This document shows positions 1-8,113 of a stretch of DNA of 64,000 nt, one piece after another; the first letter of the stretch is position 1; every line of letters begins with the position of its first letter. The notes below the pieces were generated by a model. It was not told where the DNA came from. It searched no databases and saw only the letters and a program-made list of their open reading frames with translations. The position numbers and the translations under genes are program-made. Origin of the DNA: an uncultured Eubacteriales bacterium (GTDB lineage: Bacteria > Bacillota > Clostridia > Oscillospirales > Oscillospiraceae); the NCBI GenBank assembly GCA_900547745.1, contig URHT01000004.1, positions 33,902 through 97,901 of the forward strand, given 5' to 3'.

Positions 1-8
1 CTGCGGAC

Positions 9-1187
9 ATGACAAAATCCCTGCTTATGGGCTTTGCTTTCGGAGGTCCCATCGGGATGGCTGCCGCCACGTTTCAGGCATTCCAGGCCGGCAAGAATCG
101 TCAGCAAAATCCCAAGCTTTGCGAAGCCTACGAAAGCGTTGCGAAAGAGATCAATGCTCACGGCACAGATCATCTGCCGTCATCCCCGGAGCGCCGTGCG
201 GCATTTGTTGATGCCTACAACTATGCGACAGGCCGCACCCGCAGGCAGGATATGTCGGATAGTAATAGAGATATCCTCACCCAAATGGCCGCCAACCATA
301 AAGAGTTGGTGGACAAAATGGACGCAATAGCTGACAAACAAACCGACCTCTCCAACCAGATCGCCGAGCTGTCGGCACAGCTGCAGCCCTGCCGTGAGCT
401 GGCCAGCGGTATACTGGACAGCCTGCCGGAGGGAGATGAGGACTCCCCGCTTGCCGAGCGGCTCTACGCTCTAACAAGCAGCATCAGCGCCAAGGTGCTG
501 GAAAAGCAGTATGGAAGCGAAAGACTGCCGGAGGCCGGAGCCATACGCGGCGAGCTGAAGCAGCTCTTTGATCCAATCTGGGACAGGCTCGACCCCAGAA
601 CACAGCGGGAGCTGTTCTCTGCGAAGATGTCGTATCAGCTGTTGGCACAGAAGGAATGCGGAAACGACATCGACTTTTCTGGCGTATGTACGCTGGCCTC
701 CAAAGCCATGGAGGTCGAATGTGAAAAATACTTTTATAAGCGCTTTCAGCAGTACATTTTTGAACAGACACCCGAAAAACGGCGTGACGCTCAGTTTGTA
801 GAGGCGCTTAGCCTCACGCCGGAGGCCGAGAAGCAAAGCAAACAACGCGGCGGCTTCACGCTGGGTAGTGTGCAGCACATTTTGAAGCCGAGGTATGATC
901 GCGAGAAGGGTGAGTTTGAGCCGTACAAGCGCTATATGGCTGTTCTGACCTCTTATGCGCGGGAACGGCTGTTTTCACCGGGTGTCGGCGCTGATCTGAT
1001 GGACGATCAGCAGATACGAAATGTCCTATGGAAGTATGTGGACTATGTGAACACGGTCAAGAATCAATACAGAAATCCCAGCGTCCACAAGGAGCTTGTT
1101 TCCCAGCAGAGCGCTCTTTCCTGTCTGGACTATGTGGTGGACGTGGAGAAGAAGCTGAAAGAAATGGTAAGCGCATTTCAAAATTGA
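9..1187 (+). CDS. Uncharacterised protein with C-terminal HEPN-like RNxxxH motif
   Basis: I do not recognise this 392-residue protein as a named family. A Gly/Ala-rich hydrophobic stretch covers residues 5-25, a Gln/Asp/Leu-rich segment likely to form a coiled coil lies at about 84-126, and the rest is charged and helical. Near the C-terminus residues 355-360 read RNPSVH, which fits the RNxxxH catalytic motif of HEPN ribonucleases, followed by a helical tail. HEPN function is inference from one short motif plus the all-helical look. The frame is open back to the window edge and no Shine-Dalgarno is visible in the eight bases before the ATG, so the true start may lie upstream. No partner antitoxin is visible downstream. 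Confidence 0.6.
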   Translation: MTKSLLMGFAFGGPIGMAAATFQAFQAGKNRQQNPKLCEAYESVAKEINAHGTDHLPSSPERRAAFVDAYNYATGRTRRQDMSDSNRDILTQMAANHKELVDKMDAIADKQTDLSNQIAELSAQLQPCRELASGILDSLPEGDEDSPLAERLYALTSSISAKVLEKQYGSERLPEAGAIRGELKQLFDPIWDRLDPRTQRELFSAKMSYQLLAQKECGNDIDFSGVCTLASKAMEVECEKYFYKRFQQYIFEQTPEKRRDAQFVEALSLTPEAEKQSKQRGGFTLGSVQHILKPRYDREKGEFEPYKRYMAVLTSYARERLFSPGVGADLMDDQQIRNVLWKYVDYVNTVKNQYRNPSVHKELVSQQSALSCLDYVVDVEKKLKEMVSAFQN

Positions 1188-1220
1188 TTTGTCAGAGAGA
1201 CACTCCCTGTCCACCCGGTC

Positions 1221-1229
1221 TGCTATACT
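1221..1229 (+). promoter_or_regulatory. Possible extended -10 promoter for the PolC-like gene
   Basis: TGCTATACT has the TGn extension and a good -10 hexamer, about 34 bases before the next start codon. No convincing -35 box is present at the right distance, so this is a weak call. Confidence 0.3.
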
Positions 1230-1262
1230 GGTTTTTACCACAACGGACAAGGAGGGCGTACA

Positions 1263-2255
1263 ATGACGAAGGATTTTCTGCTACGGCTGACGGAGGAGCA
1301 TTACGGCGCGGGGGCGTTCCCCATCTACGGGCGGCTGCTGGAGGAGCAGCGGCTGACGCGGGGCGGGCCGCTGCTGCCCATGTGGTACTGCACGGCGGCG
1401 CTGCGGCGGGCGTTCGGCGGGGAAAACGTGCTGGTGCTGGGCGGCACCAACGACTCGCTGCTGGCGCACCTGCTGGGTGCGACGCCGGTGAACCCGCTGC
1501 CGCCCCACTACCGCTGCCTCAGCTGTCACCACCTGATCTTTGATGCCCATGCGGATGACGGATGGGATTTGCCCAACCTTGCCTGCCCCGAATGCGGTGC
1601 GCCGATGGCGGCGGACGGTCATAACCTGCGAAGCCGGTCGCTGATCGGCGAAAGCGTTGTGCCCCTGCAAGTGCCGCAGGAGCAGTTCGCGCCGGTATGC
1701 GCGTGGCTGCGGGACTACTGGGCACAGCGGGACTGCCAAACCGTTACCGAGCCGTACAGTGACGCGGAGGTCATGGGGCTGCGGCTCACGCTGCCGGAGG
1801 GCGTACAGGGCGTGTTCGAGGTGCGCGTTCTGTACCCCACCGACCGGCTCGACCCGCTGCCCGCCGATGTGCCGCCGCTGCACACGGCGCACCGGCGTAT
1901 CAAGGGCATGGGACTGCGGCTGGCCACCGACGCATGGACGGGGGCGGAGCGGGACGCCGTGGAGCGGGGGCGCATGGCGTTTGAGGATGTCCTCACGTTC
2001 CGGGAGGACGTGTACGACCTGCTGCGGCAGCACACGCCGCCCAAGCAGCGGCGGGAAAACGGTCTGCCGTGGGCAATCTCGGAGGACGTGCGCAAGGGGA
2101 AGTACGCCGCGCAGGGGATGCCGAAGCTGATCGAAAACTACCTGCGCAAGCAGCTGCGCGTCCCGGCGCACTACATCGAGAGCATGAAGCACATCCGCTA
2201 CCTGCCGCGCAAGGGGGATTGCGTGGGGAGGATGCTGTTCGAGAGGGAGAGGTGA
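1263..2255 (+). CDS. PolC-derived protein lacking the polymerase catalytic core
   Basis: This 330-residue protein looks like a shrunken relative of the Gram-positive replicative polymerase PolC. Residues 60-83 resemble the PolC segment that ends in the conserved NPLPPHY (77-83). A zinc-finger follows with Cys85, Cys88, Cys108 and Cys111, then DGHN at 118-121, matching the DGH block after the PolC zinc finger. Residues 244-325 resemble the later PolC region (helical FREDVYDLL, then DVRKGK and a YIESMKHIRYLP-like segment). The PDIDL-type block with the catalytic aspartates, which should follow the zinc finger, is absent, as are the exonuclease and OB domains. PolC is usually about 1,400 residues. 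AGGAGG precedes the ATG. It is probably not a polymerase; a regulatory or DNA-binding role is a guess. Confidence 0.65.
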   Translation: MTKDFLLRLTEEHYGAGAFPIYGRLLEEQRLTRGGPLLPMWYCTAALRRAFGGENVLVLGGTNDSLLAHLLGATPVNPLPPHYRCLSCHHLIFDAHADDGWDLPNLACPECGAPMAADGHNLRSRSLIGESVVPLQVPQEQFAPVCAWLRDYWAQRDCQTVTEPYSDAEVMGLRLTLPEGVQGVFEVRVLYPTDRLDPLPADVPPLHTAHRRIKGMGLRLATDAWTGAERDAVERGRMAFEDVLTFREDVYDLLRQHTPPKQRRENGLPWAISEDVRKGKYAAQGMPKLIENYLRKQLRVPAHYIESMKHIRYLPRKGDCVGRMLFERER

Positions 2256-2258
2256 AAG

Positions 2259-2295
2259 CGAAAGAGCGGAGCTGCTTTGCAGCTCCGCTCTTTCG
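2259..2295. terminator. Bidirectional hairpin terminator
   Basis: A perfect 17-bp stem with a three-base loop (TTT) lies between two converging genes, the PolC-like gene and the WYL regulator. T-rich sequence follows in both directions. Confidence 0.8.
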
Positions 2296-2317
2296 TTCTA
2301 ATGAAAATGGGTATCCC

Positions 2318-3250
2318 TCACGGGAGCCGCTCCACCCAATCCCCCTGGCTTCTCAGCCACATCTCTATTCCCTTCCCGAAGACCTCGGCGGAGATGAGCC
2401 AGCCGCCGGCGTCCTGGGAGAGTACCTGCGCCGTGGGGAGCCTGTCCAGCACCGCCTCCAGCGACGGGCCGGTATAGCGGAAGCGGATGTGCTCCAGCCG
2501 CCCGCCGTACATAAACTGGACGCGCTTGCGGAACTCGCCCTCCTCGAACCGCTTGGCATACGGCACGCGGAAGTGCTCGTTCAGCACCTTCACCGACCGG
2601 ATGCGGTCGATGCGGTAGATGGTCGGGAACAGGTCGTCGGGGTTGTCGAAGTCGGACTTGTCCTCCAAAAACGCCGTCAGATAAAAGTAATACTCGGAGA
2701 ACATGATGCCCACCGGCTGCACCCGGCGCTGCACCAGCTTCGGCTCCTTCATGCGCTCGTACCCGATCTCGATGACCTGCTGGCTGCGGATGGCCTCTCC
2801 CAGCTCCCACAGACTACCCAGCACACTCTGGCCGTGGTGGGGCGGAATGTAGTGCAGCTTTTCGTTGGCCACCAGCTCCCGCACGGCCTTCTGGCTCTCT
2901 TGCGGCACGGCACAGTCGATGAGCTTGTCCAGTATGCCGCCCATGTCCTTGGCGGGCAGGGAGCGGCTCTCCAGCAAAATCTTGCACACCGCTAAAATCT
3001 CGCTGTTGGTCAGTCCCCGCGGGTTGCCGGACACCATGCGGTAGCCCCGCTGCTTGCCGTCGTAGATGACCTCCCGCTCCAAGTGGCGCTCGGCGAGAAA
3101 ACAGCGCAAGTCCTCCACGTCACGCTGAATGCTCCGCTGCGTGACGTGAAATTCCTGCGCCAGATCCGCTTTTTTCAGGGTACGCCCCTGCTCCAAGCGG
3201 GTGTATATCTCCAACAGACGCGCCGATTTCAGCTCGGATCGCTGTTCCAT
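2318..3250 (-). CDS. WYL-domain transcriptional regulator (HTH_11 plus WYL)
   Basis: A 310-residue DeoR-like regulator. The N-terminus is a winged helix (KADLAQEFHVTQRSIQRDVE), followed by a linker ending in YDGKQRGYRM. The C-terminal half is the WYL ligand-sensing domain and its WCX extension (YYFYLTAFLED in the core; GWLISAEVFG near the end). WYL proteins often control stress or defence genes by binding nucleic acid or nucleotides. I place the start at 3250 because GGAGG lies four bases upstream; an in-frame ATG six codons earlier lacks a site. It is divergent from the small XRE gene, so the shared 115-bp intergenic region may be its operator. The target is unknown. Confidence 0.85.
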   Translation of the reverse strand: MEQRSELKSARLLEIYTRLEQGRTLKKADLAQEFHVTQRSIQRDVEDLRCFLAERHLEREVIYDGKQRGYRMVSGNPRGLTNSEILAVCKILLESRSLPAKDMGGILDKLIDCAVPQESQKAVRELVANEKLHYIPPHHGQSVLGSLWELGEAIRSQQVIEIGYERMKEPKLVQRRVQPVGIMFSEYYFYLTAFLEDKSDFDNPDDLFPTIYRIDRIRSVKVLNEHFRVPYAKRFEEGEFRKRVQFMYGGRLEHIRFRYTGPSLEAVLDRLPTAQVLSQDAGGWLISAEVFGKGIEMWLRSQGDWVERLP

Positions 3251-3364
3251 ATTTCCTCCGTTTCTCATGCACCGTCAAACACATATTTATATCTAACAAA
3301 TATAATACTATGTCCGTTGGCTCATGTCAATTATTGTCCCTTTTCGTTACCATAGTAGTGGGAG

Positions 3365-3607
3365 ATGATGTGCATGAAGACTATCTATGCGGACAAATAC
3401 CGTCAGATCGGGCTGAAGATCGCCTACTACCGCAAGCTGCGGGGGCTGACACAGGAGCAGCTGGCGGAGCGGCTGGAGCTGAGTCCGGCCTTCATCGGCC
3501 ATGTGGAAGCGCCCAACATCAACAAGGCGGTGTCGCTGGACACGCTGTTTGACATTGCCGCCGCACTGGATGTGCCTCCGTACAAATTCCTGACCTTCGA
3601 CGAGTAA
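3365..3607 (+). CDS. Small XRE-family HTH regulator
   Basis: An 80-residue protein that is almost entirely a Cro/C1-type helix-turn-helix. The second and recognition helices read LTQEQLAERLELSPAFIGHV. It ends shortly after the fifth helix with no effector domain. Starts at 3365, 3368 and 3374 are all possible; GGGAG just upstream fits the two later ones best. Such single-domain regulators are common in Clostridia and in mobile elements. Divergent from the WYL gene. Confidence 0.8.
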   Translation: MMCMKTIYADKYRQIGLKIAYYRKLRGLTQEQLAERLELSPAFIGHVEAPNINKAVSLDTLFDIAAALDVPPYKFLTFDE

Positions 3608-3728
3608 CGTTTTTATTCGACCACAGTATACCACAACATCTGCGCCGTGTCAGCAGGTTTACAAAATTATCCACCGTTATGTCGCAGAATATATACAATT
3701 TCCATAAAATAGCACGAGGGGGTGTAGC

Positions 3729-4196
3729 TTACTCCTCATCCTCGTCTTCGTCGTCTTCGTCGGGGTATCGCGCCGCGATCTCGCACAGGGCGTCCAGCAG
3801 CTCCTGTGCGCCGGTCTTGTACAGCGAGTAACCAACCAGACGCACCCAGCGGCCATTTTGGAACCTGATCTCCAGTGTGCTTTCGTTGTCCTTGGGCTTC
3901 GGCAGGATGATCTCGGTCTTTGCCACGTCGTTGTAGAGGAAGTGTCCCGGCTTTTCCAGAAACTCCTTGTAGTACACGCCGTCCACGGTGAACAGATACC
4001 CCTCCCTGCCGGTCTTGAGAAGCGTGGTATCCAGAAAGCCGACGATATCGAAGCTGTATATTCCCGGCACAAAATACTTGCGGATGTTCTTCATCTGCAA
4101 GCTGCTGATGGCCTGTATCTGTGTCGTGCCGGAGTCCGCCAGCTGCCCATCGCAGAAGCGGTCGAACTGCGCCCGCATTTCCTCGCATTGATCCAT
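3729..4196 (-). CDS. Hypothetical protein with acidic tail
   Basis: A 155-residue soluble protein I do not recognise. It has an alpha/beta middle (GYLFTVDGVYYKEFLEKPGH, then a stretch resembling a PH-like or tubby-like beta barrel) and a C-terminal run of Asp/Glu (last 12 residues nearly all acidic). No signal peptide or membrane segment. AGGAGG sits eight bases before the ATG. It stands alone between terminator-like sequences. Confidence 0.65.
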   Translation of the reverse strand: MDQCEEMRAQFDRFCDGQLADSGTTQIQAISSLQMKNIRKYFVPGIYSFDIVGFLDTTLLKTGREGYLFTVDGVYYKEFLEKPGHFLYNDVAKTEIILPKPKDNESTLEIRFQNGRWVRLVGYSLYKTGAQELLDALCEIAARYPDEDDEDEDEE

Positions 4197-4281
4197 GAGT
4201 TTGCCCTCCTTGTCGTTTCTGCTGTCGAGTATACCGCAGAGGGTGGACAGCCCGTGTCACTTTGCTGATATTGATAAAAGT

Positions 4282-4312
4282 TCCGCCGGTGCGACTGCAC
4301 CGGCGGAGTTTT
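4282..4312. terminator. Hairpin terminator-like element
   Basis: An 11-bp GC-rich stem (TCCGCCGGTGC and its complement, four-base loop) followed by GTTTTTT on the plus strand. It lies between the start of the hypothetical gene on the minus strand and the LURP-one-like gene. A shorter T-run follows on the minus strand too. Confidence 0.6.
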
Positions 4313-4405
4313 TTGCTGGTGGCGGCGAATAAAAATAGCCGACCTCCCGCGGACGCTTGCGCATTTCCGCAGCGGCTGGTACAATAGGGGCAGAAAGCGA
4401 GGTGC

Positions 4406-4888
4406 ATGGGCATGAAGCTCTATTTCAAACAGCGGATGTTTTCGTGGTTCGACAGCTACGACATCTACCACATGGACGAAAACGGCGCGGTGGCCTTCAC
4501 GGTGGAGGGCAAGCTGTCGTGGGGACACTGTCTGCACATCCTCGACCCCATGGGGCAGCACATCGCCACGGTGCAGCAGCAGGTGTTCACCTTCCTGCCC
4601 AAATTCGACCTGTATGTCGGAGAGCAGTGCGTGGGTACCATTCGCAAGGAGTTCACGTTCCTGCGGCCGTCGTTCACGCTGGACTTCAACGGCTGGAGGG
4701 TGGAGGGCAGCTTCATGGAGTGGGACTACACCATCGTGGACGCAGCTGGACAGCAGGTGGCCTCGGTGTCCAAGGAGCTGTTCCACTGGACGGACACCTA
4801 CGTCATCGACGTGGCGGATGAGGAAAACGCCCTGTACGCGCTGATGGTGGTGCTGGCCATCGACGCGGAGAAGTGCTCGCGGAACTGA
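4406..4888 (+). CDS. LURP-one-related (tubby-like fold) protein
   Basis: A 160-residue protein with the feel of the LOR/YxjI family: repeated beta strands in which a ligand or membrane phospholipid could sit, with aromatic-rich starts (KLYFKQRMFSWFDSYDIY) and a central FTFLPKFDLYVG / FTFLRPSFTLDFNGW repeat. The last third ends in DTYVIDVADEENALYALMVV, typical of the family's terminal helix. The cellular role of bacterial LOR proteins is not settled. Two in-frame ATGs, at 4406 and 4412, share the same GAGG site; 4412 has the better spacing. Confidence 0.75.
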   Translation: MGMKLYFKQRMFSWFDSYDIYHMDENGAVAFTVEGKLSWGHCLHILDPMGQHIATVQQQVFTFLPKFDLYVGEQCVGTIRKEFTFLRPSFTLDFNGWRVEGSFMEWDYTIVDAAGQQVASVSKELFHWTDTYVIDVADEENALYALMVVLAIDAEKCSRN

Positions 4889-4917
4889 GGGGGCGGCAAT
4901 GCAGACTGCGAAAAAAG

Positions 4918-4966
4918 AAAGACCGCCCCGGGCCGGACGGCCTGAGGAGGTCTTTCATTTTTCTTT
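4918..4966. terminator. Hairpin between converging genes
   Basis: GAAAGACC pairs with GGTCTTTC around an inner GGCCGGACGGCC palindrome, followed by TTTTTC on the plus strand. It separates the LURP-one-like gene from the converging degV gene. Confidence 0.55.
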
Positions 4967-4980
4967 TGCAGCGCGGGCCG

Positions 4981-5847
4981 TCACCGCGCCGGCTGCCGCA
5001 GGAACAGCACGCCCAGCGTGCCGGGGCCGCAGTGGGAGGACACGGTGCAGCCCGCCTGGGTGACGAACACCTCCTTGAAGGGTGCCAGCTGCCGCACCAG
5101 CTCCGTCAGCTGGCGCAGGGTGTCCTCCGGCACCTCGCCGGAGTGGGTGATAAAGGCATGGTCGGGCATCACCGTCTTGCCGGTCAGCCGCTCGGTGATG
5201 TACTGACGGTATACCTTATCCATGGAGCCCCGGTATTTTTTGCACACCGCCAGCTTGCCCTCCCGCATCTCCAGGCAGGGCTTCAGCTTCAGCATATTGG
5301 CCCCCAACGCCGCCACGCCGCTGCAGCGGCCGCCCTTCCACATGTACTCCAGCGTGTCCAGCACGAAGCTGGTGTCGCTGTGGGGCGCCAGACGGCGCAG
5401 CTCCTCCGCGATATCCGCCGCCGCCATGCCGCTGTCCCGCAGCACGGCTCCCTGCAGCGCCAGCAGGCCGCCGCCGGTGGAGAGCTGGCGGCTGTCCACC
5501 ACATGGATCCGCCCCTGCTCCGCCAGCTCCTGCGCCGCCAGAACGGCGTTCTGACAGGTGCAGGACAGTTCGGAGCTGATGTCGATGTGGACGATGTCGT
5601 ACCCCTCCGCCAGCAGCGGGGAGAAGAACGCCTTGAATTCCTCCGGGCTGACCGCCGTGGTCTTGGGCAGCGTACCGTTCCGGCGGTAGTCGGCGTACAG
5701 CTCCGCCGAGGTATAGCCCCCGTCGTCGAGAAAGATCCGCTCCCCGCTCTGGATGGTCAGGGGCACGGTGCGGATATGGAAGCGCTCCAGCAGCCGGGGC
5801 GTCAGGTCGCAGGTGCTGTCGTAGGTGATGCAGACAGGTCTGGGCAT
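4981..5847 (-). CDS. DegV family fatty-acid-binding protein
   Basis: A 288-residue DegV/FakB-type protein. These bind a fatty acid and present it to the kinase FakA. The N-terminal ITYDSTCDL, the TTAVSPEEFKAFF block, the GGGLLALQGAVL segment and the C-terminal VFVTQAGCTVSSHCGPGTLG are family hallmarks. Length is normal. It is monocistronic here, with a converging neighbour on one side and a divergent two-component system on the other. Which lipid it binds cannot be read from sequence. Confidence 0.9.
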   Translation of the reverse strand: MPRPVCITYDSTCDLTPRLLERFHIRTVPLTIQSGERIFLDDGGYTSAELYADYRRNGTLPKTTAVSPEEFKAFFSPLLAEGYDIVHIDISSELSCTCQNAVLAAQELAEQGRIHVVDSRQLSTGGGLLALQGAVLRDSGMAAADIAEELRRLAPHSDTSFVLDTLEYMWKGGRCSGVAALGANMLKLKPCLEMREGKLAVCKKYRGSMDKVYRQYITERLTGKTVMPDHAFITHSGEVPEDTLRQLTELVRQLAPFKEVFVTQAGCTVSSHCGPGTLGVLFLRQPAR

Positions 5848-5975
5848 GGGATATTCCTCCTATTTTCCTATGTCAGGGGCAGTATACCGGAGGAACCTCA
5901 ACGCAGGCTCAAAAAATCCTCGATTTTTGGCAGCGCATGTGATAAAATCCAGATAAAACGCAAGGAGGGACGGCC

Positions 5976-6668
5976 ATGTTCCGTATTCTGGTGGCTGAGG
6001 ACAGCGACAGCGCCCGGTTTCTGATGTGCGAGGTGCTGCGGCGGGCCGGGTATGAGCCCTGCCCCGCCCGGGACGGCGTGGAGGCGCTGGAGGTGATGGA
6101 GCACTACCAGTGCGATCTGGCGGTGGTGGACATCACCATGCCCCGGATGGACGGCATCACCTTCACCCAGACGCTGCGGGAGGGGAACTGCGACCTGCCG
6201 GTGCTGATGGTGACGGCACGGGTAACACAGGAGGACAAGCGCCGGGGCTTCCGGGCGGGAACGGACGACTATATGGTGAAGCCCGTGGACGAGGAGGAGA
6301 TGCTCTGGCGCATCGAGGCGCTGCTGCGGCGGTACTGCAGCCGGGCCGACCGACACCTGACGGTGGGCGCCACGGTGCTGGATCGCGGCTCCCTGCAGGT
6401 CGTTACCCCGCAGGGCACATGGCAGCTGACCGCCAAGGAGTTTTTGCTGCTGTACAAGCTGCTGTCCTACCCCCGGACGCTTTTCACCAAGCGGCAGCTT
6501 ATCGACGATATATGGGATCTGGACAGCGACGTGGACGAGCACACCGTGGAGGTCTACATCTCCCGGCTGCGGGAGAAGTTCCGGGACAACCCGGACTTTG
6601 AGCTGCGGACGATACGGGGCTTCGGCTACATGGGGATGCCCCGGGAGGACGAGCATGCGCAGAATTAG
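5976..6668 (+). CDS. OmpR/PhoB-family response regulator
   Basis: A 230-residue regulator. Receiver domain residues 1-117 carry the acidic pair Glu8/Asp9, phospho-acceptor Asp52 (VVDITMPRMDG), the conserved Thr in MVTAR and Lys in MVKP. The winged-helix output domain spans about 128-225 (RTLFTKRQLIDDIW, then VYISRLREKF and TIRGFGYM). AAGGAGGG precedes the ATG. It overlaps the next gene by 14 bases, so it is coupled to its cognate kinase. Target genes are unknown. Confidence 0.95.
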   Translation: MFRILVAEDSDSARFLMCEVLRRAGYEPCPARDGVEALEVMEHYQCDLAVVDITMPRMDGITFTQTLREGNCDLPVLMVTARVTQEDKRRGFRAGTDDYMVKPVDEEEMLWRIEALLRRYCSRADRHLTVGATVLDRGSLQVVTPQGTWQLTAKEFLLLYKLLSYPRTLFTKRQLIDDIWDLDSDVDEHTVEVYISRLREKFRDNPDFELRTIRGFGYMGMPREDEHAQN

Positions 6669-7713
6669 GGAGAAAGAGGAAAAGCCGCCTGTCCGGCTGC
6701 TGGGCACCATGTTCCTGCTGGTGCTGGGGCTGGTGGTGGTATACATGGCGCTGGCGCTGGGCATTGCCTCGCTGGTGCAGCGGCTGGTGCATCTGGAGGA
6801 CACAGGGTACACCCTGCTGTGGCCTATCCTGATCCTGACCATCAGTGCGGTCTTAGGCGTGCTGCTGGCGGTATTCATCTTCCGGGGGTATCTGGCGCCG
6901 CTGTCCCGGTTGATGCAGGCCACGCAGTCGGTGGCGGCGGGGGATTACGCCGTGCGGGTGGAGATGCGGGGCGCACGGGGCGAGGTGGCGGAGTACATCC
7001 GCAGCTTCAACAAGATGGCGGAGGAGCTGTCCTGCGTGGCGCTGCTGCGGATGGACTTCGTGAACACCTTTTCCCATGAGTTCAAGACGCCGCTCATCTC
7101 CATACGGGGCTTTGCCAAGCTGCTGCAGAGCGACGATCTGACGCCGGAGCAGCGGCGGGCCTATACGGACACCGTGGTGCAGCAGTCCCAGCGGCTGGCG
7201 GCCATGAGCACCCACATTCTGGAGCTGGCCCAGTACGAAAACACAGAGATCGTGTCCGGCAAGACCCTGTACAGTCTGGACGAGCAGCTGCGCCGGTGCG
7301 TCCGCCAGCAGGAGCGGGACTGGCTGAAGAAGGGTCTGACGGTGGAGGGCGATCTGGATCGGGTGGACTACTGCGGCAATGAGGAGCTGGTGGAGCACAT
7401 CTGGTCGAACCTCCTGTCCAACGCCATCCGGTTTACCCCCGCCGGCGGGCAGATCACCGTGGTGCTGCGGCAGGGTGAGGGGGCGGTCACCGTGTCCGTC
7501 TCCGACACGGGCATCGGCATGGACGAGGAGACGCAGCGGCATATTTTCGACAAGTTCTACCGCGCCGCGCCGTATCCGGATGACCGGGGAAACGGGCTGG
7601 GCCTGTCCATCGTGCGGCGGGTGGTGAGCCTGTGCGGCGGGCAGGTGGCGGTATTCTCCCGCCCCGGCAACGGCTCCACGTTCACCGTAACGCTGCCCAC
7701 AACGGGAGAGTGA
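6655..7713 (+). CDS. Sensor histidine kinase
   Basis: A 352-residue membrane kinase paired with the upstream regulator. Two membrane helices (about 15-38 and 54-76) enclose only a short external loop, so it probably senses the membrane or a partner protein. A HAMP linker follows, then the H-box with His141 ([14 protein letters not shown]), N-box ([10 protein letters not shown]), G1 (DTGIGMD) and G2 ([11 protein letters not shown]). I start it at the ATG inside the 3' end of the regulator gene; a longer frame upstream only reads antisense-like sequence. The short extracytoplasmic loop suggests an intramembrane-sensing kinase, as in cell-envelope stress systems; that is inference. Confidence 0.92.
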   Translation: MRRIREKEEKPPVRLLGTMFLLVLGLVVVYMALALGIASLVQRLVHLEDTGYTLLWPILILTISAVLGVLLAVFIFRGYLAPLSRLMQATQSVAAGDYAVRVEMRGARGEVAEYIRSFNKMAEELSCVALLRMDFVNTFSHEFKTPLISIRGFAKLLQSDDLTPEQRRAYTDTVVQQSQRLAAMSTHILELAQYENTEIVSGKTLYSLDEQLRRCVRQQERDWLKKGLTVEGDLDRVDYCGNEELVEHIWSNLLSNAIRFTPAGGQITVVLRQGEGAVTVSVSDTGIGMDEETQRHIFDKFYRAAPYPDDRGNGLGLSIVRRVVSLCGGQVAVFSRPGNGSTFTVTLPTTGE

Positions 7714-7740
7714 GCGGCAGAAAATACCCCCCGGCTCGGC

Positions 7741-8012
7741 CCCCGTGGCGGCAACCCCGTCAACGTGGCCGTTTACACCCGCCGCCTGGGCGGCGACGTC
7801 TCCTATGTGGGTGCGGTAGGGACGGACGGACGCGGCACGGCTCTGTTGGCCGCGCTGCGCGGCCGGGGCATGTGGCGGACACCATGGGCGCGGGCGACAG
7901 CTTCATCGCCGGATTCCTCCACGGCTGGCTGGAGGGTCTGGACATCCCCGGCTGCATGGCCGCCGGGGCACGGTGCAGCGCCGTGACGCTGGCCTACGAG
8001 GGCGCGTGGTGA
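7741..8012 (+). pseudogene. Internally deleted PfkB-family sugar kinase (FrlD-like) remnant
   Basis: Two in-sequence pieces of one PfkB kinase are joined with a frameshift. The first (about 7741-7869) reads [16 protein letters not shown] then [12 protein letters not shown], the N-terminal sugar-binding region. The second (about 7872-8012) reads [20 protein letters not shown], the C-terminal catalytic GAGD motif, ending at a stop. Roughly 170-200 residues between them and the first 25 residues are gone. The closest look is to fructoselysine-6-kinase (FrlD). It lies immediately after the histidine kinase gene and before a strong terminator, and converges with an intact PfkB gene, of which it is not a simple copy. 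Confidence 0.8.
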
Positions 8013-8030
8013 GCGCATATAGCAGGACAC

Positions 8031-8070
8031 AAAACGGGAGTCCCCACCGTACGCGGGGACTCCCGTTTTT
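8031..8070. terminator. Strong bidirectional terminator
   Basis: A 15-bp perfect stem (AAAACGGGAGTCCCC with its complement), nine-base loop and T-runs on both strands. It ends the two-component/pseudogene transcript and the converging PfkB gene. Confidence 0.9.
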
Positions 8071-8113
8071 TATTGGTCACAGCGCGGGGCGGAGAAAGCG
8101 CCTTTTCTGCCGG

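Noticed and set aside
3677..4072. Alternative frames around the acidic hypothetical gene
   Set aside because: Ser/Arg-rich shadow composition; the 3729-4196 frame has the ribosome site and balanced composition.
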